Below are positions 1 through 13,649 of a stretch of DNA of 64,000 bases, one piece after another. The number at the start of each line of letters is the position of its first letter. Position 1 is the stretch's first letter. The notes under the pieces are model-generated. The model worked only from the letters and a program-made list of their open reading frames with translations. It was not told the DNA's origin and made no database searches. This DNA is from Patella vulgata (Eukaryota; Mollusca; Gastropoda; Patellidae). Where the stretch lies: assembly GCF_932274485.2 (NCBI RefSeq), contig NC_065885.2:30641062-30705061 (forward strand). Reading direction: 5' to 3'. Made by a program: the position numbers and the translations under genes.

Positions 1-83
1 TTGAAATAAAATTAAACCATGTGTTAGTCCCAAAATGACCTAGTTTGTGTTGAGTGTACCTTAAACCCCATTTCTCTCTCTCA
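1..83 (+). repeat. SINE family A, 3' end only (cut by window edge)
   Basis: The first 83 bases match the 3' third of a tRNA-headed SINE seen in full near 23.5, 33.8 and 62.3 kb. It carries the same run from GTTAGTCCC through AATGACCTAG to the end TTAAACCCCATTTC followed by a CT-rich tail. The tRNA-like head lies outside the window. Confidence 0.8.
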
Positions 84-3000
84 TCTTGTAAACTGGTCAA
101 GGTTTCTAGAAATAAATACCTTTCATCTCAGAATTTCCAAGATAGGCAAATATTGGCATTTGGACTGGAGACATACAAAGTGTAAAAAATGGACCATTTG
201 GTAGAAACCTTGGTCAATTTTTTAAAAATAAGTGCAGTTTCAAGTAAAATGCAGGTTGTTTGGTTAATTGAAGCTGTAAATCTATGGACCCACATTCAAA
301 AAAATAAATAAAGAATATAAAAGATGTGAATCAAGATCTTTTGGAACAACCAAAACAGAAGGCAGTCATTCTTATTCATGAATCCTGTAATTAATTCGTA
401 TGTAAATATTCTTTAAAATTGATAGACATTTGAACATAAAATTTGATCAGCAGACTTTGTTTACATTTTTGAACAGGAACTTAATAATAATATTATTAAT
501 AAATAGGGTCATGTTGACCTATTGTATTTTACTATAGGAGTATAGGAAGAAAATTACAGAAGAGTTTTTAAATCACAAATAGCCAGTAAGAAAACTGATC
601 TACTTTAGTTAGATATTATAATTAAATGATGACCTAGTACTGGCACCGCGTTCCAAATTGGTGTAGTTAGCTTTATACTACCAAACAAACAAAAACGTGG
701 ACGTTGTTTATAATTTTCTTATTTTGCAGCGCCACCTACTGTATTATTAATCGAGTCTACATGTATCTTAGACTTGAACATCACATATGCAATATAGTAG
801 AAAACTGTTTCAAGTCTTCAAGGAACTTTTATTATGCTCAGAGAAATACATTTCTCAGTTTACCGTAAATTTACCCCCACCCTACCCCAGCAAAGCCAAA
901 TAAATATTTATAAAATATCATTAAGCATTTAAAATCGATTATTTTATAAATTATTGTTCATTATTAAAGGGACAATAGCACTCTTGCTGGCTTGAAAGCT
1001 CCAGAAAATAAATAATATCTCTATCTAAGCACTAAATGTTTAAGTGTCCTGTCTGTTGTGTAAATTATCCATTACATCCTATTTTACTTGTCCAGAGGGT
1101 TCGAAAATATTTTTAAATGGAAGTTTCATTTGAAAAGGTTTACGTTACACGTTTCAAACCATATGTTGAATTTTTCAAAAATTTTAAATAAGGTGTGTTA
1201 AGACAAAATTTGTATCATCAATTAATTGAAATATTCTAAAATAGTACAATTTGTTGACCAGAATAAAGATTGGGACATATTATTCAGTTACAACAAGAGT
1301 GGTATTGAGCCTTTAAATTATGTAGATGGCATCTGAAACTTGAAAGGATCTGTATTTTTAAGTTTAATCAACAAACATTCTTTATTTGGGCAGTAGATTG
1401 TCCTTATTTTTACTCCAATACACTGACGTGGTGAGACGGTAGCATCAAGGCGGGTGAGGAAGAGAGAGAGAGATTTTTTATTGGCCTCCCATTGCGGATA
1501 GTATGGGAAAGTATGTCACAAGTAACCCAGTTCATATAATAACCCCAACCTCACATTTTTGCAATTTTTAACCAGTTTTACCATTCAAGTTCTGTTTACA
1601 ATTCTATGCCTAATATCATTAGAATTAGAAGCATCCTTTTGGAGTCAAGGAGTGCAATCCCTGAGAAAATTCGGTAGTTGTCGGCGCAATTTCCTCTAAA
1701 ATTGTAAATTGTATTTTGCCATTAACAATGCTTATTGTGCCCCTGTAAAGCTTGCTAAGGAACCAATAAACTCACAAGCAATTCTGAACTCATTTTCTAT
1801 AAATTTGTTTATATTTCTGTATCTTGTCATCAGTTGAAGCATCCCTTCCCGGTATAGAGAGATCCCTTCCCGGTATAGAGAGACCCCCTCCCTGAGCTTG
1901 TGAGAGCCCTGTAGTTCAGAAGATTAGCTCTTGCACTGTCAACAAAAATCTATTTGTTTGATATTTTGCCCCAGTCATCACCATACTATAAAAACACATC
2001 AACAAATATACCTCTATCTGGTGCATATTAATAGTAAATGCTGCACACCAGTTTTATCCACATTATTTTGGGAAGGAACAGAATCAAGCACCAATTGCAA
2101 GAAATCGACAACAGTTTCTTTCATCTGATATTGCATTGAAAATGCTCTTTAGTAAACAACTAACCGAATTTGATCCAGAATAAAAAAATTTGGAGTGTCC
2201 AATTGAAGCATTTATGATTGAGAATTTTGATGGGATGTTAATGGAAGAATGTTGAATATTAACACACTCTATTTTTAAATTACTCTTTTAATTTTCCGAT
2301 ACATTTAAATAACTATATTACATGAGACATGATTAAATCCAAAAAAATGTTCAAATTTGGGAAAATAATAATAAACATTAAGATAACATAAACAAATATT
2401 CTTAAAATTTTTCCCCTGTTGTGTTTTTTTTTTTAAAAAAAAAGGCAAAACAAAACATAAAGATGAACCCATGATAAAACAAGAAACATGTCATATATAA
2501 GTATTTTTATTTTTAATTTAAACTTTTACAGAGACCAATTTTTGATTTACAGATACAAGAATTTGTAACATTCCTAAACAAAATATCTACTGTGATTACA
2601 TGTAAACTAAGTTATTCCTTTACAAATAAGAACATTACAGAACGCCTTAATTAAATTTCAATTTAAAGACTGTAACCACACTAATCAGATGGATTTTGTC
2701 ATAACATTTATTGCCCGAATCACATCTTAACTAATTGTGAAATGCTACAGACGGGAGACTAAATTTTTTCAACGATAAAATGTAGGAACAACCAAATACA
2801 GCAGGGAATTCATTATTCACAATAAAAGAAAATTGTGACACAAACATGTTTTTTTAAGTTTCATTAACATAGTTGTATGCCAAAACATCTTCCATAACTC
2901 GATTTGAAAAAGTATCCAATATGAAAAATACAATTGGTGGAAACAAATACATATTTTTCATTTATAGTTTTTTTGTAAACCGAACCTGGCATCAGTATCA

Positions 3001-4203
3001 ACATGTCCATTAATTTTACACTGGAAAGTATTACAAGTTTTGTGTCAACAGGAAAATATCTCAAAATTGGTTAAACTAGTTTGGGCTATTTAACATAAAA
3101 TAGTTATGAAAAAAAAAATATCTCTTAAATTGGTACGAGTTAGGACTGTAACTACATCTATATATTAAAGAATGCATAGAGACAATAAATCACACATTAA
3201 TGACATACGGTCTGCAAGTTTAAAGAATATTCTGCTTATGGGGCAGATTACAATTAAATGAATAAGTTCTGAGAATTACCTTATGATGAATTACCACAAT
3301 ATGTGTTTTGACTCGAGTTTAAGTGGTATTTCACCTTAAAGTAATTCTGAACTGGGTATTCATTGTAAAAGTGGCAATTAGTAGGTCATTAACATATCAA
3401 GAAACAATACAAAGTATAAGTATAAGCTTTATTTAAAGCAATGTTCTGTCTGTTGTGTATATCAAGCAATATTGCTAGTTTAAAAATAAAAAAAGTCAGA
3501 CCATCAGCTGGCAAATTTCTTTTAATGTAAGTTCAATCTTATATATATATATATATCCAGCTCATAAATACATTTTAAATTATCTAATAAATTTGTTTTG
3601 TATCTATATTTCAATCTAAATACAGACACAATCAATATTCCATCAACATAACTTCCCTTTTGTTTATATTTTATCCATTATCTAATATTAAAATATACTA
3701 CACAAAATACAAATCATTTCCACTAACAACTTAAGATGTTGGATGTAACAATCTGGGTAACTGTCAACAAAACCTTATCCTCGTTCTATAATAATTACTG
3801 TCCATACTCTTATAATGTGGTTATGTGAATACACAATAAGCAAGTCGTTGAATCAAATAACATGCTGCCTCTTGTTTATCTATAGCAACGCGACTAGTAA
3901 TTCCACTCATATCATGTTCCGGCCAGCGTCTCAATTTGCTGATAAAATTTGAAATGATTTGTATTTTGTGCTGCACATTTTTGAATATATTCTAATATTA
4001 GATAACATATCAAATGGCATTGGTTGGAGTTCTCTGTTTGAGTTGAAAATGCCTTAAAGAAATATCAATGGATCATGTTTACAAGTTTGTGTAGTTCACA
4101 AACAAATTCACATACACATTTATTTAACATGTAAAACATAATTTGAAAATAACCTTAATCAGTACAATACAGTTTAATTTTTATAGGGGAAAAACAGAAC
4201 AGT

Positions 4204-4278
<75 letters not shown>

Positions 4279-4647
4279 CAACAAATGTATTAAAGATGAT
4301 TTTGAATTAAAATTTGATTAGACCTTACACTGGAATCAAAAAAATTATGAAAAATGGTCTTCTTACAGATAAATCTGGTAATAATACATTTCGGTACATA
4401 ATAGGTGTCAATAATATGTGCAGCATCAGAACAAAACAAAAAAAATCTTTTTTTAATTGTGAATGTCAGGGTTGACAAAAATATACATAGTCTCTGATAT
4501 TCACAAAACAATGATGACACACTTTAAAAAGCTCAAACAACAAAATGTACCTAGTTGAGCCCTTTTCCTTTAAGTTGTTTGACGGCTAACAGTGTTGTGT
4601 CTCTTTCACAAATTGTCAATGCATCTCAGTTATTTATCAACACAATA
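84..4647. other. Region downstream of UBE2N, no coding gene seen
   Basis: AT-rich non-coding sequence to the left of the UBE2N stop codon. Part of it should be the UBE2N 3' UTR, which reads leftward; several TTTATT strings (AATAAA on the minus strand, for example near 2706, 3426 and 4118) could be polyadenylation signals, but I cannot choose between them. Short open frames here show no domain, codon bias or splice context. Near 1845-1890 a 21-base unit containing CCCTTCCCGGTATAGAGAG occurs twice in tandem. Confidence 0.5.
4207..4274. repeat. (TA)n microsatellite
   Basis: An uninterrupted TA dinucleotide array of about 34 units, just downstream of the UBE2N coding region on the minus strand. 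Confidence 0.97.
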
Positions 4648-7600
4648 TCATTGAATATTATTGTTCTTTGCCATCGCATATTTTCTAGTCCAATCTTTTG
4701 CTGTGGAAATAAAAATTTTTTAACATATTTAACATTCTGTATTGTTCAATCCCAAATATTTTGTTTAATTCAACATAATATGGAAATGTTTTTTTCAACA
4801 TGCATGATTATACTAAACAAAGTAGCAGCCAGGAACCAGGAACCAGGAACTTGATATGATATGTTACGCAGATCATAATCAATCATTCTAATACCCCTAA
4901 CAAATACCCCAGCAGTTTATAGCCAAGAATATCTGAAGAAAGTAAGTACACAACAATATTAAAATGTAGGTGTATAGAAAATATATATTGATATGGTTTA
5001 CCTGTTTCTATGGCTTGTTGTTCATTACACTTCCATAGATCAGCAACATTATTGTCTAATGGATCATCAGGGTTAGGTGCACTAAGCAGAGCCTGGATGG
5101 ATAGTAGAACGGTTCGTATCTGTAAAGCTGGGCTCCATTTGTCTACAAAAAATAAATTAAATCTCACTGTCGACATTCACAACAAAACATTTACTACTCT
5201 TTAAACACAAAACACTCATACCCAGATATACATATCCATATTTGCCGAAGAAAATCAATTCCCAAAAAGATATAATTGTAATCACAGTACACTAACGTTA
5301 AATTTAGTTTTTAGCACATACTGTAAGCAAATATAAACATGGGTAGATCCAAGGATCCCAATTACTCACTGGAAAAAATGGGAGATTAGGCATATTTCGC
5401 CTAGTGTGTCCAGAGAGTCCAGAATGATTCACTCGAATCAATCATGTTTGATATTTTGGGTCGAAATTTCATTCACCGTGTTTATATTTACTCAGTGTGT
5501 TCGGTTGGCCAAAAAACATTGCCTGATTATGGAGTTCATTAGCCAATCACTGATGTCAAGAAAGTCATATGATTTTTTGACGATAAAATGGCACTATCAC
5601 GGAAATGTGTAATTCTGAGAAGGACGTTTCTGTACGATGCTTCCCTGCTGGAGTATTGAAACTACATGAAGGAGACATGTAGTCACTTCTATTCTCCCAC
5701 CTCTTTCTTGGTTCCTGCCATGATTAATCATGTGACCGGAGTGAAAGGTGATGCAATTGACTGGTGAATCAGACAGAGAATTCGCCCAGTGTGTCCACTT
5801 AATCAACCAAATGAATTCGGCACCGATTGAATCGAGCTGAAATTCATCTTGTATGTCTGCCACTTAAGTGTAGTAATATCAAGAATATAAATACTGTCAA
5901 CTTTTTACCTTTGTAATTTCCACAAATAAATAATAGGTAACCAAAAACATAATATACTTTATAAACAGACAGAACAACTATACCGTACCTTTAAGTATGT
6001 CTAAGCAAATTCTACCAAGTTTATCTATATTAGGATGATATATCTTGGTCATAAATCTAACTTTAGGAGCTGACATTGGATACTCCTCAGGAAGAAATAA
6101 TTCCAATTGAAATAATCCTGAATGATATGGTGACTGAAAGGGAAATTAAACAATGGTTATAAATTATAAACATAGATACGACTGGATTATATTTTAAAAA
6201 GTCTTAATAAGTTCTGTTAAACCTAATTAAATCTGTGACAAACCACAATACTCAAAGATCTGACAGTGTTGATAACATCACTAATGCATTCTTTAGTTAA
6301 GTAAAGTTATATACTATCTCCCATAATGTTTTAATTGAATACTGTTATGATTACAAAAATATCTATCATAAGTGACTAAACCGGCGTTTACATGATACAA
6401 CCAATCCACACAACCGTTGGATGCAATATATCAGTAAGGGTGTTTACACAATACAGTCATTCTATGCATTGTATGGTAAAATGATGTCAAACACACTTAC
6501 ACCTGCTCAGGCTTTGAAATATTTTAAAAAAGCTACCTGTCACTTCAGTAACTAACCTGTCACTCTCAATTATCAAAGACCAATCACGTCACATTATCAA
6601 TAGGTACACAAACACTCTTAAATTGTTAAGGTCTTTACGACTTAAGTACATTGATCCATATGAATATTGTATCAAGATGAAACCTTTTTATTTCTTCGAC
6701 ATCGGAATGCCTAAAAGTTCTTAAAAATCCGCAAATCTGCTTTGGCTCGAAGATTTGTGCAACACTATTATCCATATCCGCGTGAATTCCGCCAAGTATC
6801 ATGGTACCAAACTTGTGTGCTAAATTGAATACTTTGACGTTGAGTTGTAGAATTCAGATCCTAAAATATCTGTAACAAGCCAACAGTGAGGCTGATGTCC
6901 CCCCCCCCCCCCCGAAATCCCGAAATAAATAGATAACACATACCGGTATTAATTAATTGTATGTTTATCTTTTTCAAAAGTATCGAGCAATCAAACTGAT
7001 TATCAACTATACACTAAGTTTCATCACTCTCTACCAGACAGAATCAAAGTCAAAGAAATTGCTTAGCTCTGCTTAGCTTTAGCAGAAAATGTAAATCATT
7101 GAACTCAGTTAAGACATTCACCTAATGAACATCAACATCAAGTTTAAACATTCTACCTCAATTAAAAGCAGAGTTGTTATGTTCCGAAGTCTTGACCAAT
7201 CAAATTGGTTATTGTTCCTTAGCCTAAGCAGAAAATTCTCATGAAACTTAGTCAAGGTAATGATATAATGAATCTATATTCAGAGTTTCATAGCTCTTAC
7301 GGAATTATAACCAAAGTTATTGTGCCCAAAAGCATCAACGATCAAATGCTAATCTCTGCTTACCGTAAGCAGACAATGTTCATCATCTAATGAAAGTTTA
7401 CACCAAGTCTGATCATTCTACCTCAATTAGAAGGAGAGTTATTGTGTTTCAAAGACTTGATCAATCAAATTGCTTATCGCTCTGTTTACCCTCAGCAGAA
7501 AATGTTCATTGTCGAACTTAGTCAAGGTACATAAACATACATTATGCAAGAGCTAAATCTGCCTATTGCAGGTCTTTCTTTAGGCCAGAAATGTTATCTA

Positions 7601-9529
7601 AATTATTAATTAGACATTAATTAACTTATCCAGACTATAATCAACTCTCGATGTCAACGCTAGACTGCGATCTTTACTCGATTAGGATCTGATTTGCTGC
7701 TCAACTTTCATTCATGATTTAATCATGAAATGGATAATCGAGACTATGTTTTTTTTATCGTACTTACTTTAGTAATGATGATCGAGACTTGGCCCAAATT
7801 CAATTGCTAAAATCTTGGTTAAATTTGACTTAAATTTTCAGCAAATTCCCTTTACATTATCTAGTTTTTAACTACAGTGAGAACTGCCAGCTCTCTATCT
7901 AATCTCCCATAATGTATCTTTAATTAGAACTAAAGTTATTGTGTCCCAAAGCATCAACCAATCAAATATCGCTCTGCTCACCCTGAGCAGAAAATGCTCA
8001 TTATCAAACTTAGTCAAGGTACTGATGTAATGAAACTAAACACCAAGTTTCATTAGAACTAAAGTTATTATATCCCAAAGCATCAACCAATCAAATTGAT
8101 TATCTCTGCTTACCCTAAGCAGAAAATGCTCATCTTCAAACTCCATCAAGGCATTGACCTAATAAACATCTACACCAGGTTTGAACATTCTAGCTCAATT
8201 AGAAGGAGATTTATTGTGTCCCAAAAGGTGTGATGGACAGGCAGACAGACAGACGAACGGATGGACGAACCCATTTTAATAGTCCCCTTCTTTTTTTGAA
8301 AGGTGGGGGACAATTAGCAGGAATTCTGGTTGCCAAGTCAGATATATATGACGTACGACGTTGTCTAATATAACGCAATTTGATTGGCTATTGCATCAGT
8401 CTGTAGGATGAGAAAAGAACTGGTGCTATCCATACAACAAGCTGTTCATCTGACGATTTGTCTGAGTTGGTCGGATGTAGTTGGTAGTTACATGTAACTG
8501 AATACTGCCCAGAGTCACAAGCATTTCTACAAACACCAGATTGACAACTCTGACCAATGGCAGTGTTTAAATTTAACATAATTATGTCATATTGAATAAA
8601 CAAGTCATTTTCTTAAGTTATTTATACCTCTGACGGTCCTTTAATAACTACATGGAAATATCGGGCATTATTTTCATCTGGAACGGCACTAATTCCAGGA
8701 ACTGGTTCCTGCATCAAACGCTGCGTTTCCTGCAATAAACATAATATAAAAAAACTTGAATGTATGAACACTTATATTGATAATTCAAATGATTAGGGGA
8801 GATCTATATAATATAGAAAGCAATCAGATTCTAGACTGTTGAACAGCTCATATGTTAGGTCTCTTGCTATCTGCCATTAAATAGGATTGGTTTATTAACC
8901 GATGCAGTTTCTCAGTAAAGTCACAAATTTCAAGCATTTGACACGTAGTTTCAATGGGATCGCATTTTCTTAATCTTATTTCCTTATAAAGAATTTTCTA
9001 AACAATAGTGTTTAGAAACAGTAGGCCTACAAAAATGCATTGTTCTCGGTAATCGGTGACCCCTCAGCAATTACTGAACCAATGGGCATCGTTAAATTAT
9101 CAGAATTAATCGGTAAATTTTTAGTATAAAATGAATCTCAAGACATCAAAATATTTTTCATGCCACAATGCACTTTAGTTTCTATTTACTTTTTTAGATA
9201 GCAAACATGTTTGTAGTTCAGCAAGTAACGAAGCCATGATGACTGATAAATAAATAGATCACGAGTATCATGACAGTCCAACTATAAAGTAGAACGTGAT
9301 ACTAGGCCAATAAAGGTCTAGCAAGTGATGCCGTAGAGACCTTTTCCTTCTGAGAAACCCGAATGAAATGTCTATTGTCGGAACGCAATTTTGTCTCAAT
9401 AACGATACAAAAATTCTCACAAATAAAGAGGGGCATATAATGAAATATGTACAAAAAATATTAAAAACTATATAATAATATAATTGGTTGATAATTCACT
9501 TTTACAATTCTTCTTGGGAGCCCCGCCAT
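4648..9529 (-). CDS. UBE2N: Ubiquitin-conjugating enzyme E2 N (Ubc13)
   Basis: E2 enzyme that pairs with a UEV partner (Mms2/Uev1a) to build K63-linked ubiquitin chains in DNA-damage tolerance and innate signalling. Five coding exons on the minus strand: 9500-9529, 8628-8729, 5989-6133, 5002-5142 and 4648-4700, all with GT-AG borders and matching phases, giving 156 residues (human: 152). Exon 1 encodes [10 protein letters not shown]. The HPN motif (H77-P78-N79) and catalytic C87 in GRICLDILK fall at exactly the human positions. E55, F57, M64 and R70, interface residues in human UBE2N, are also present. The last exon ends [10 protein letters not shown] instead of the human YAMNNI, a short C-terminal extension. 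The start was chosen because it gives the canonical N-terminus and a GTGAAT donor ten codons later. The intron at 6134-8627 carries a repeat array. Identity is very secure; UTR ends are unknown. Confidence 0.97.
6875..8312. repeat. Dispersed repeat with internal degenerate tandem units
   Basis: Inside a UBE2N intron, a block of diverged ~150-base units recurs. Each has a 'CAACCAATCAAAT' part, a 'TAAGCAGAAAATGCTCAT' part, a 'TTAGTCAAGGTA' part and a 'CTCAATTAGAAGGAG' part. It begins around GCTGATGTCCCCC and ends at GGTGGGGGAC, so the outer ends form a short inverted repeat. A 5' portion of the same repeat recurs at 27013-27245. A separate ~390-base element sits inside it at 7533-7923. No coding capacity is seen. 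Confidence 0.75.
7533..7923. mobile_element. Non-autonomous inverted-end element (MITE-like), copy 1
   Basis: A ~390-base sequence that recurs at 60294-60679 with only scattered differences. The left end reads AAACATACATTATGCAAGAG. The right end, read on the other strand, gives TTAAAGATACATTATGGGAG, so the ends are an imperfect inverted repeat. It interrupts the tandem-unit repeat of the UBE2N intron, which makes it the younger insertion. No target duplication could be defined and the transposon class is not known to me. Confidence 0.65.
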
Positions 9530-9610
9530 TCGATTTATTTAATTTATTGTAGATGCAATTTCTCACTCCACAATGAAAGAAGATTCCAATATGGCGGATG
9601 AATGACTAGC
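9530..9610 (-). promoter_or_regulatory. UBE2N 5' region with YY1-like site
   Basis: Immediately upstream of the UBE2N start on its own strand. The plus-strand string AATATGGCGG at 9588-9597 resembles the YY1 core (AANATGGCGG), common near starts of housekeeping genes. The motif match is seen; its function is inferred. Confidence 0.35.
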
Positions 9611-10847
9611 TTTCCTGTTTGTTTCGTAAATGTCACGAAGTTGACAAAAGATGCACATACAAAGACCAATTTTAAACATTCAGCTTATTTGTAAAATCTT
9701 AAATGATGAAAAATAATATTATTTGTAAAGGATTAAAAAAAGAGAAAAAGAAAAACAACCGAGATATTTCTTAAATGGAGTTTTCTCCCCTGAACCACAT
9801 CGTGATGATTCGGAATATTATAAGACTCCCAAATTTTGAACACGCAATCTCCAAACTGAAAAATCATTTTAAAAATGGCCCACCCTCTGCCCGAGTGGTA
9901 GAACCACTGATATACTGAGCTAATGATTAATAGCAACCACGGTGAAGCTGGGTGACCGAGACTAGCTAAACTCCAATTTGCACAGACCCCCTTTATTTAT
10001 TTAGGCTACATTTTTAATAAGTGGGAAAACGGCTGTTAAAAAAGAAGTCCGAGAAATAAATGCAAAAAAAGTTAATTATTAATGACTATAGCATATGCCT
10101 TTAAACATAGTCGGTGGCGGCACTATTCTATAAGCACCAAAGCCAAAGTCACAATTACCTATAGCCTATAAGGGCAATTATTATCAGGGGCGATAACAGA
10201 GATGACTAATGGATAAAAAAAATCCATGACACTGAAACTGTCTTCTCAATGTCGGGAAAACGTCTGCAAATCTGACAATCAAAATCTCTCTCTTTCGGAT
10301 GGGACGAAAAATTCCCATATACGCATTGGTAATGATCCCTTTATAATTATAGAATTCAGCGAAACCGATAGTGGTCAAAATGAAGCATCCCTTTAATAAT
10401 TCTGAAATAAACTCAATTTAGGCTATTGGGAATGCGAAGAAAAATATTTGCTTTTGATACCTAAAACATAGTTATTATACTTTACTTTTTTTACTAGAAC
10501 CCGACCTGGGGTAACTCGCAATATAAATATAACCCTTTCGAAGTAAGGACCTTTTCTCACATCAATCGTTTAAAAAAAGAGTAAGCACATTCCGACGTTG
10601 TAATCGCCCACTTCATTATAACGACCACGAATACAATCATGCGAGTGTCACTATAGTAACAAATCTGTACACTGAGGATTTAGTTAATCCTGATAAATCA
10701 GTTACTGTATAACTACATTATATATGACTATAGGACATTGGTGAGAATATAATACGAACAGACAGTAAAACCTCATACAGCTCTACGAAAATAACACATT
10801 GTGTTAGGAATTTAAATTTCAAGTGGTATTCTTATCTCTCATAAACG

Positions 10848-10885
10848 ATGTCTGGAGCAATAACGCCTCAACCTAGGATGTCTGA
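10848..10885 (+). CDS. Possible first coding exon (uncertain)
   Basis: An ATG followed by 12 codons (MSGAITPQPRMS) and two further bases ends at a strong donor GTAAGTG. It could splice in phase to 27278-27327, acceptor GTCAG, reading DEECGDTADVFGRIRNG, and then to the exon at 28219. That would give a 121-residue alternative form of the small unknown gene, with a 16-kb first intron. Against this, a nearer start exon at 27733-27790 also splices in phase. Treat as an unproven alternative exon or an exon of another gene. Confidence 0.22.
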
Positions 10886-11482
10886 GTAAGTGTATTTTTA
10901 GCAGATTGTCAAAATTTATTTGTCCGACCATCGTCCTTTCCGAAACAATTATCTCTGTTAAAAGAATGGCGTGCAGCCACTCTCTACATTAAGTTGGTGA
11001 AGAAATAAATCCCCCGAGTTTTATTTTATATTCTTTCAACCAATTTCTCTGCACACGAGCGAAGCTAGCTGCTTGCCCACGTATTCGGTACGCAAGGCAG
11101 GTGTCAAACTGGAATACCTTCAAGAATAGAATTCTATTTGAGCCAAGAACTCCGCACAGAAGATTTGTTATTTTTGTTTGTTGTTGGGGAGGACGTCAAG
11201 TAAAAAAGGGAAATAGGGTAAAACTACTACCAATGGTAAGTCGCTCTATCGTACAGTGTGAGTCATAAGGACTGTACCTTTTGCGCAGTTGCGGGCTTTA
11301 CTGTCGAGAGCTGACCGATAGATATACATGTAGTCTATAATATGAAAACATGCCCCCCCCCCCCCAAAAAAAACCAACAAAAAACAAAACAAAACAAAAC
11401 CGGACCAAATAAGTAAAGCATCAGTAGTAATTCCATAGACTGCAGTGTGGGGGTGGGAGAGTTATCAATAGTAAGTGAGAGA

Positions 11483-11852
11483 AATGAAATGCGGTTTAAC
11501 GTCCTACTGTTCTGCTTCTATACTGGGCTAATGAAGACGGGCATACGCCATACAGTGTGCGATGAGGGGAATTTTGCCCGGACAGCGGCACTATCGCCTA
11601 CTCTTATATCGAATTCCAACTGCCAAGGGATCTTTTACGTGCATTCCAATGTATACACGGGACTTCGGTTTTTCGTATTATCCGAAGGACTAGACAACCG
11701 TCCTTGTCAGGCCCTCCGTCCTGCATAACTGACAAGGGGGGGACCACGCCGGAAAATCTTGATGAACTTTCTCGGCCAATGCAGGGATCGAACACCCGAC
11801 CTCCAGGCTAGCGAGCCAGCTTCTTACCCACTTAGCCACGTGATCCCCGAGA
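11483..11852 (-). mobile_element. SINE family B, full-length copy
   Basis: A tRNA-derived SINE in reverse orientation. Read on the minus strand, the head is GGGGATCACGTGGCTAAGTG (A-box-like) with a B-box-like GGGTGTTCGATCCC, followed by a unique body and the end GACGTTAAACCGCATTTCATTTC. It is flanked by a perfect 10-base direct repeat AAGTGAGAGA at 11473-11482 and 11853-11862, the expected target-site duplication of a LINE-mobilised SINE. Confidence 0.9.
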
Positions 11853-13649
11853 AAGTGAGAGATGATATTAATGACTGTAATCTACTTATAGTTTATCGTA
11901 TGAGGATTACTGGTTAAATTCTATTGACATTGATATATTTTTTATTATACATGTACTTGTATTTGTTCAGACCTAGGATTACATAATCCTTAAGTTGATT
12001 TTTAATTTTTAAATATACTTTAATTTGTACTCAAAACACCCCAAATTGTACACAGTCTGTAACTTGAACATGTTGTACTGCAATGGTTGTCAAATCAAGG
12101 CAGATTAGAATTTTGTTTTAAAGGGACAATTCGCAGGACAGAATGGAAGTCAAATAATATACATTTTAAGACCATGCATTCAAGTAGACAACACAGATAT
12201 AAGAACACAATACAATTAGATATATTAATTGAAATGGAACTCGAGCGACATCTGCACACAGTTATGGCTGCCTCCAAATGAAGTTTATAATGCAAAAGTT
12301 TCTTTTTGAAGAGTATTATTTGGAATTAGTGGCTTTTGTCAGTAGTACATCATCAATGTATCGGAATGTATATTCAGATTGAGTGTCACTTTAAATTAGT
12401 TTTAGACATGTTCTTTAACGTCAAATTCGTAATTGCGATGGATACCATTTACTACAAAATGTGCAGGATCAATACCCATATAAAGTCAAATTATCTGTGT
12501 TATTTGATGTCCTACTGCAAATATTCTTACCAAAATCATATTGACAAAAAAAATATTTGAAGTTTACATTACTCTGAAGCGGTCATCGTTAATCACCGTA
12601 AGGTAATTGCATAAATTCATCTGTGCAATCTTTGCGAAGTTGTTTTACTCAATTTCTTAGATGGGGAGATGGATTTTATATGGCCAAGATTGTTGCCCGC
12701 GATCCCTTTTACATTTTGGCGTACTTTCCAAAAATAAATTGTTTTAAAGGAGCAGTTCCATACATATTCGTAATTTGGATTAATTTGGATTGAAAGACTC
12801 TTGAAAATTGGTATATTGTGCAACTATCTGTGATACTTTTTCGAATAAATACACACTTTCCATGTAGGTTTGGCAAGTCCACAAATTGTATGTGCCTAGA
12901 GAACCGTGTCTGTAATTTACCATAAAGTCGCTTAAAATTAAACATGTGCTACGCTATCACGTTTAGCAAATCTAGCAACCATTTCCGAACCACTCAATAT
13001 TTTGATTTGGATTTTTCAGACATGGTAAATAGGCTCTGTTGGCACAGTTATTTTCGCTTTATTTACCTGCCTAAACCCACTTGTCAAACCCGGGACACCC
13101 CTTTTCAAAGCAATACGCCCCTTACTTAATCTACAACAAACCTAATCTGTAATGCTTTTAATGACACCATTATAAGGATAAAAATGAAAAAGTCCGTCAT
13201 AATTTGGACGCCAGAGACCGCTCTTTTTCACTTGTGTATGTTATTTTATTTTTATTTTTTTAAGAGCATTCATACAAGCTAACATGGTAATCCATGTTTA
13301 GTGCCATTATTAACATAATTAGATACAACCTCTTTAAACCTTACACGAGAGCTCTATTTCAAGGTTATCAAATTATCAAAATACCAACCTGAACAGCTCT
13401 ATGCTAGGTATATTTCCCTTTACCGGAGGTCCACAAATTACCCGAGTAATTGACAAAACTACGTGAGGTGGCTTTGTATCAAATAAATTTGTTATTAGTA
13501 CACTGAGCCGCTGCACGGTATAGGACTTTTTAACATTCCGTCGTACGAAACCTAAGTTATTTGTGATAACGTCACAATCAGTATAGGACGTCATTTACTT
13601 TAAATATATTATTATAATCTATAGGGTTGTCGAACAAGTTTCTTTGTGA

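Noticed and set aside
11447-11795. Open frames on both strands of 63-93 residues
   Set aside because: Entirely within a full-length SINE family B copy.
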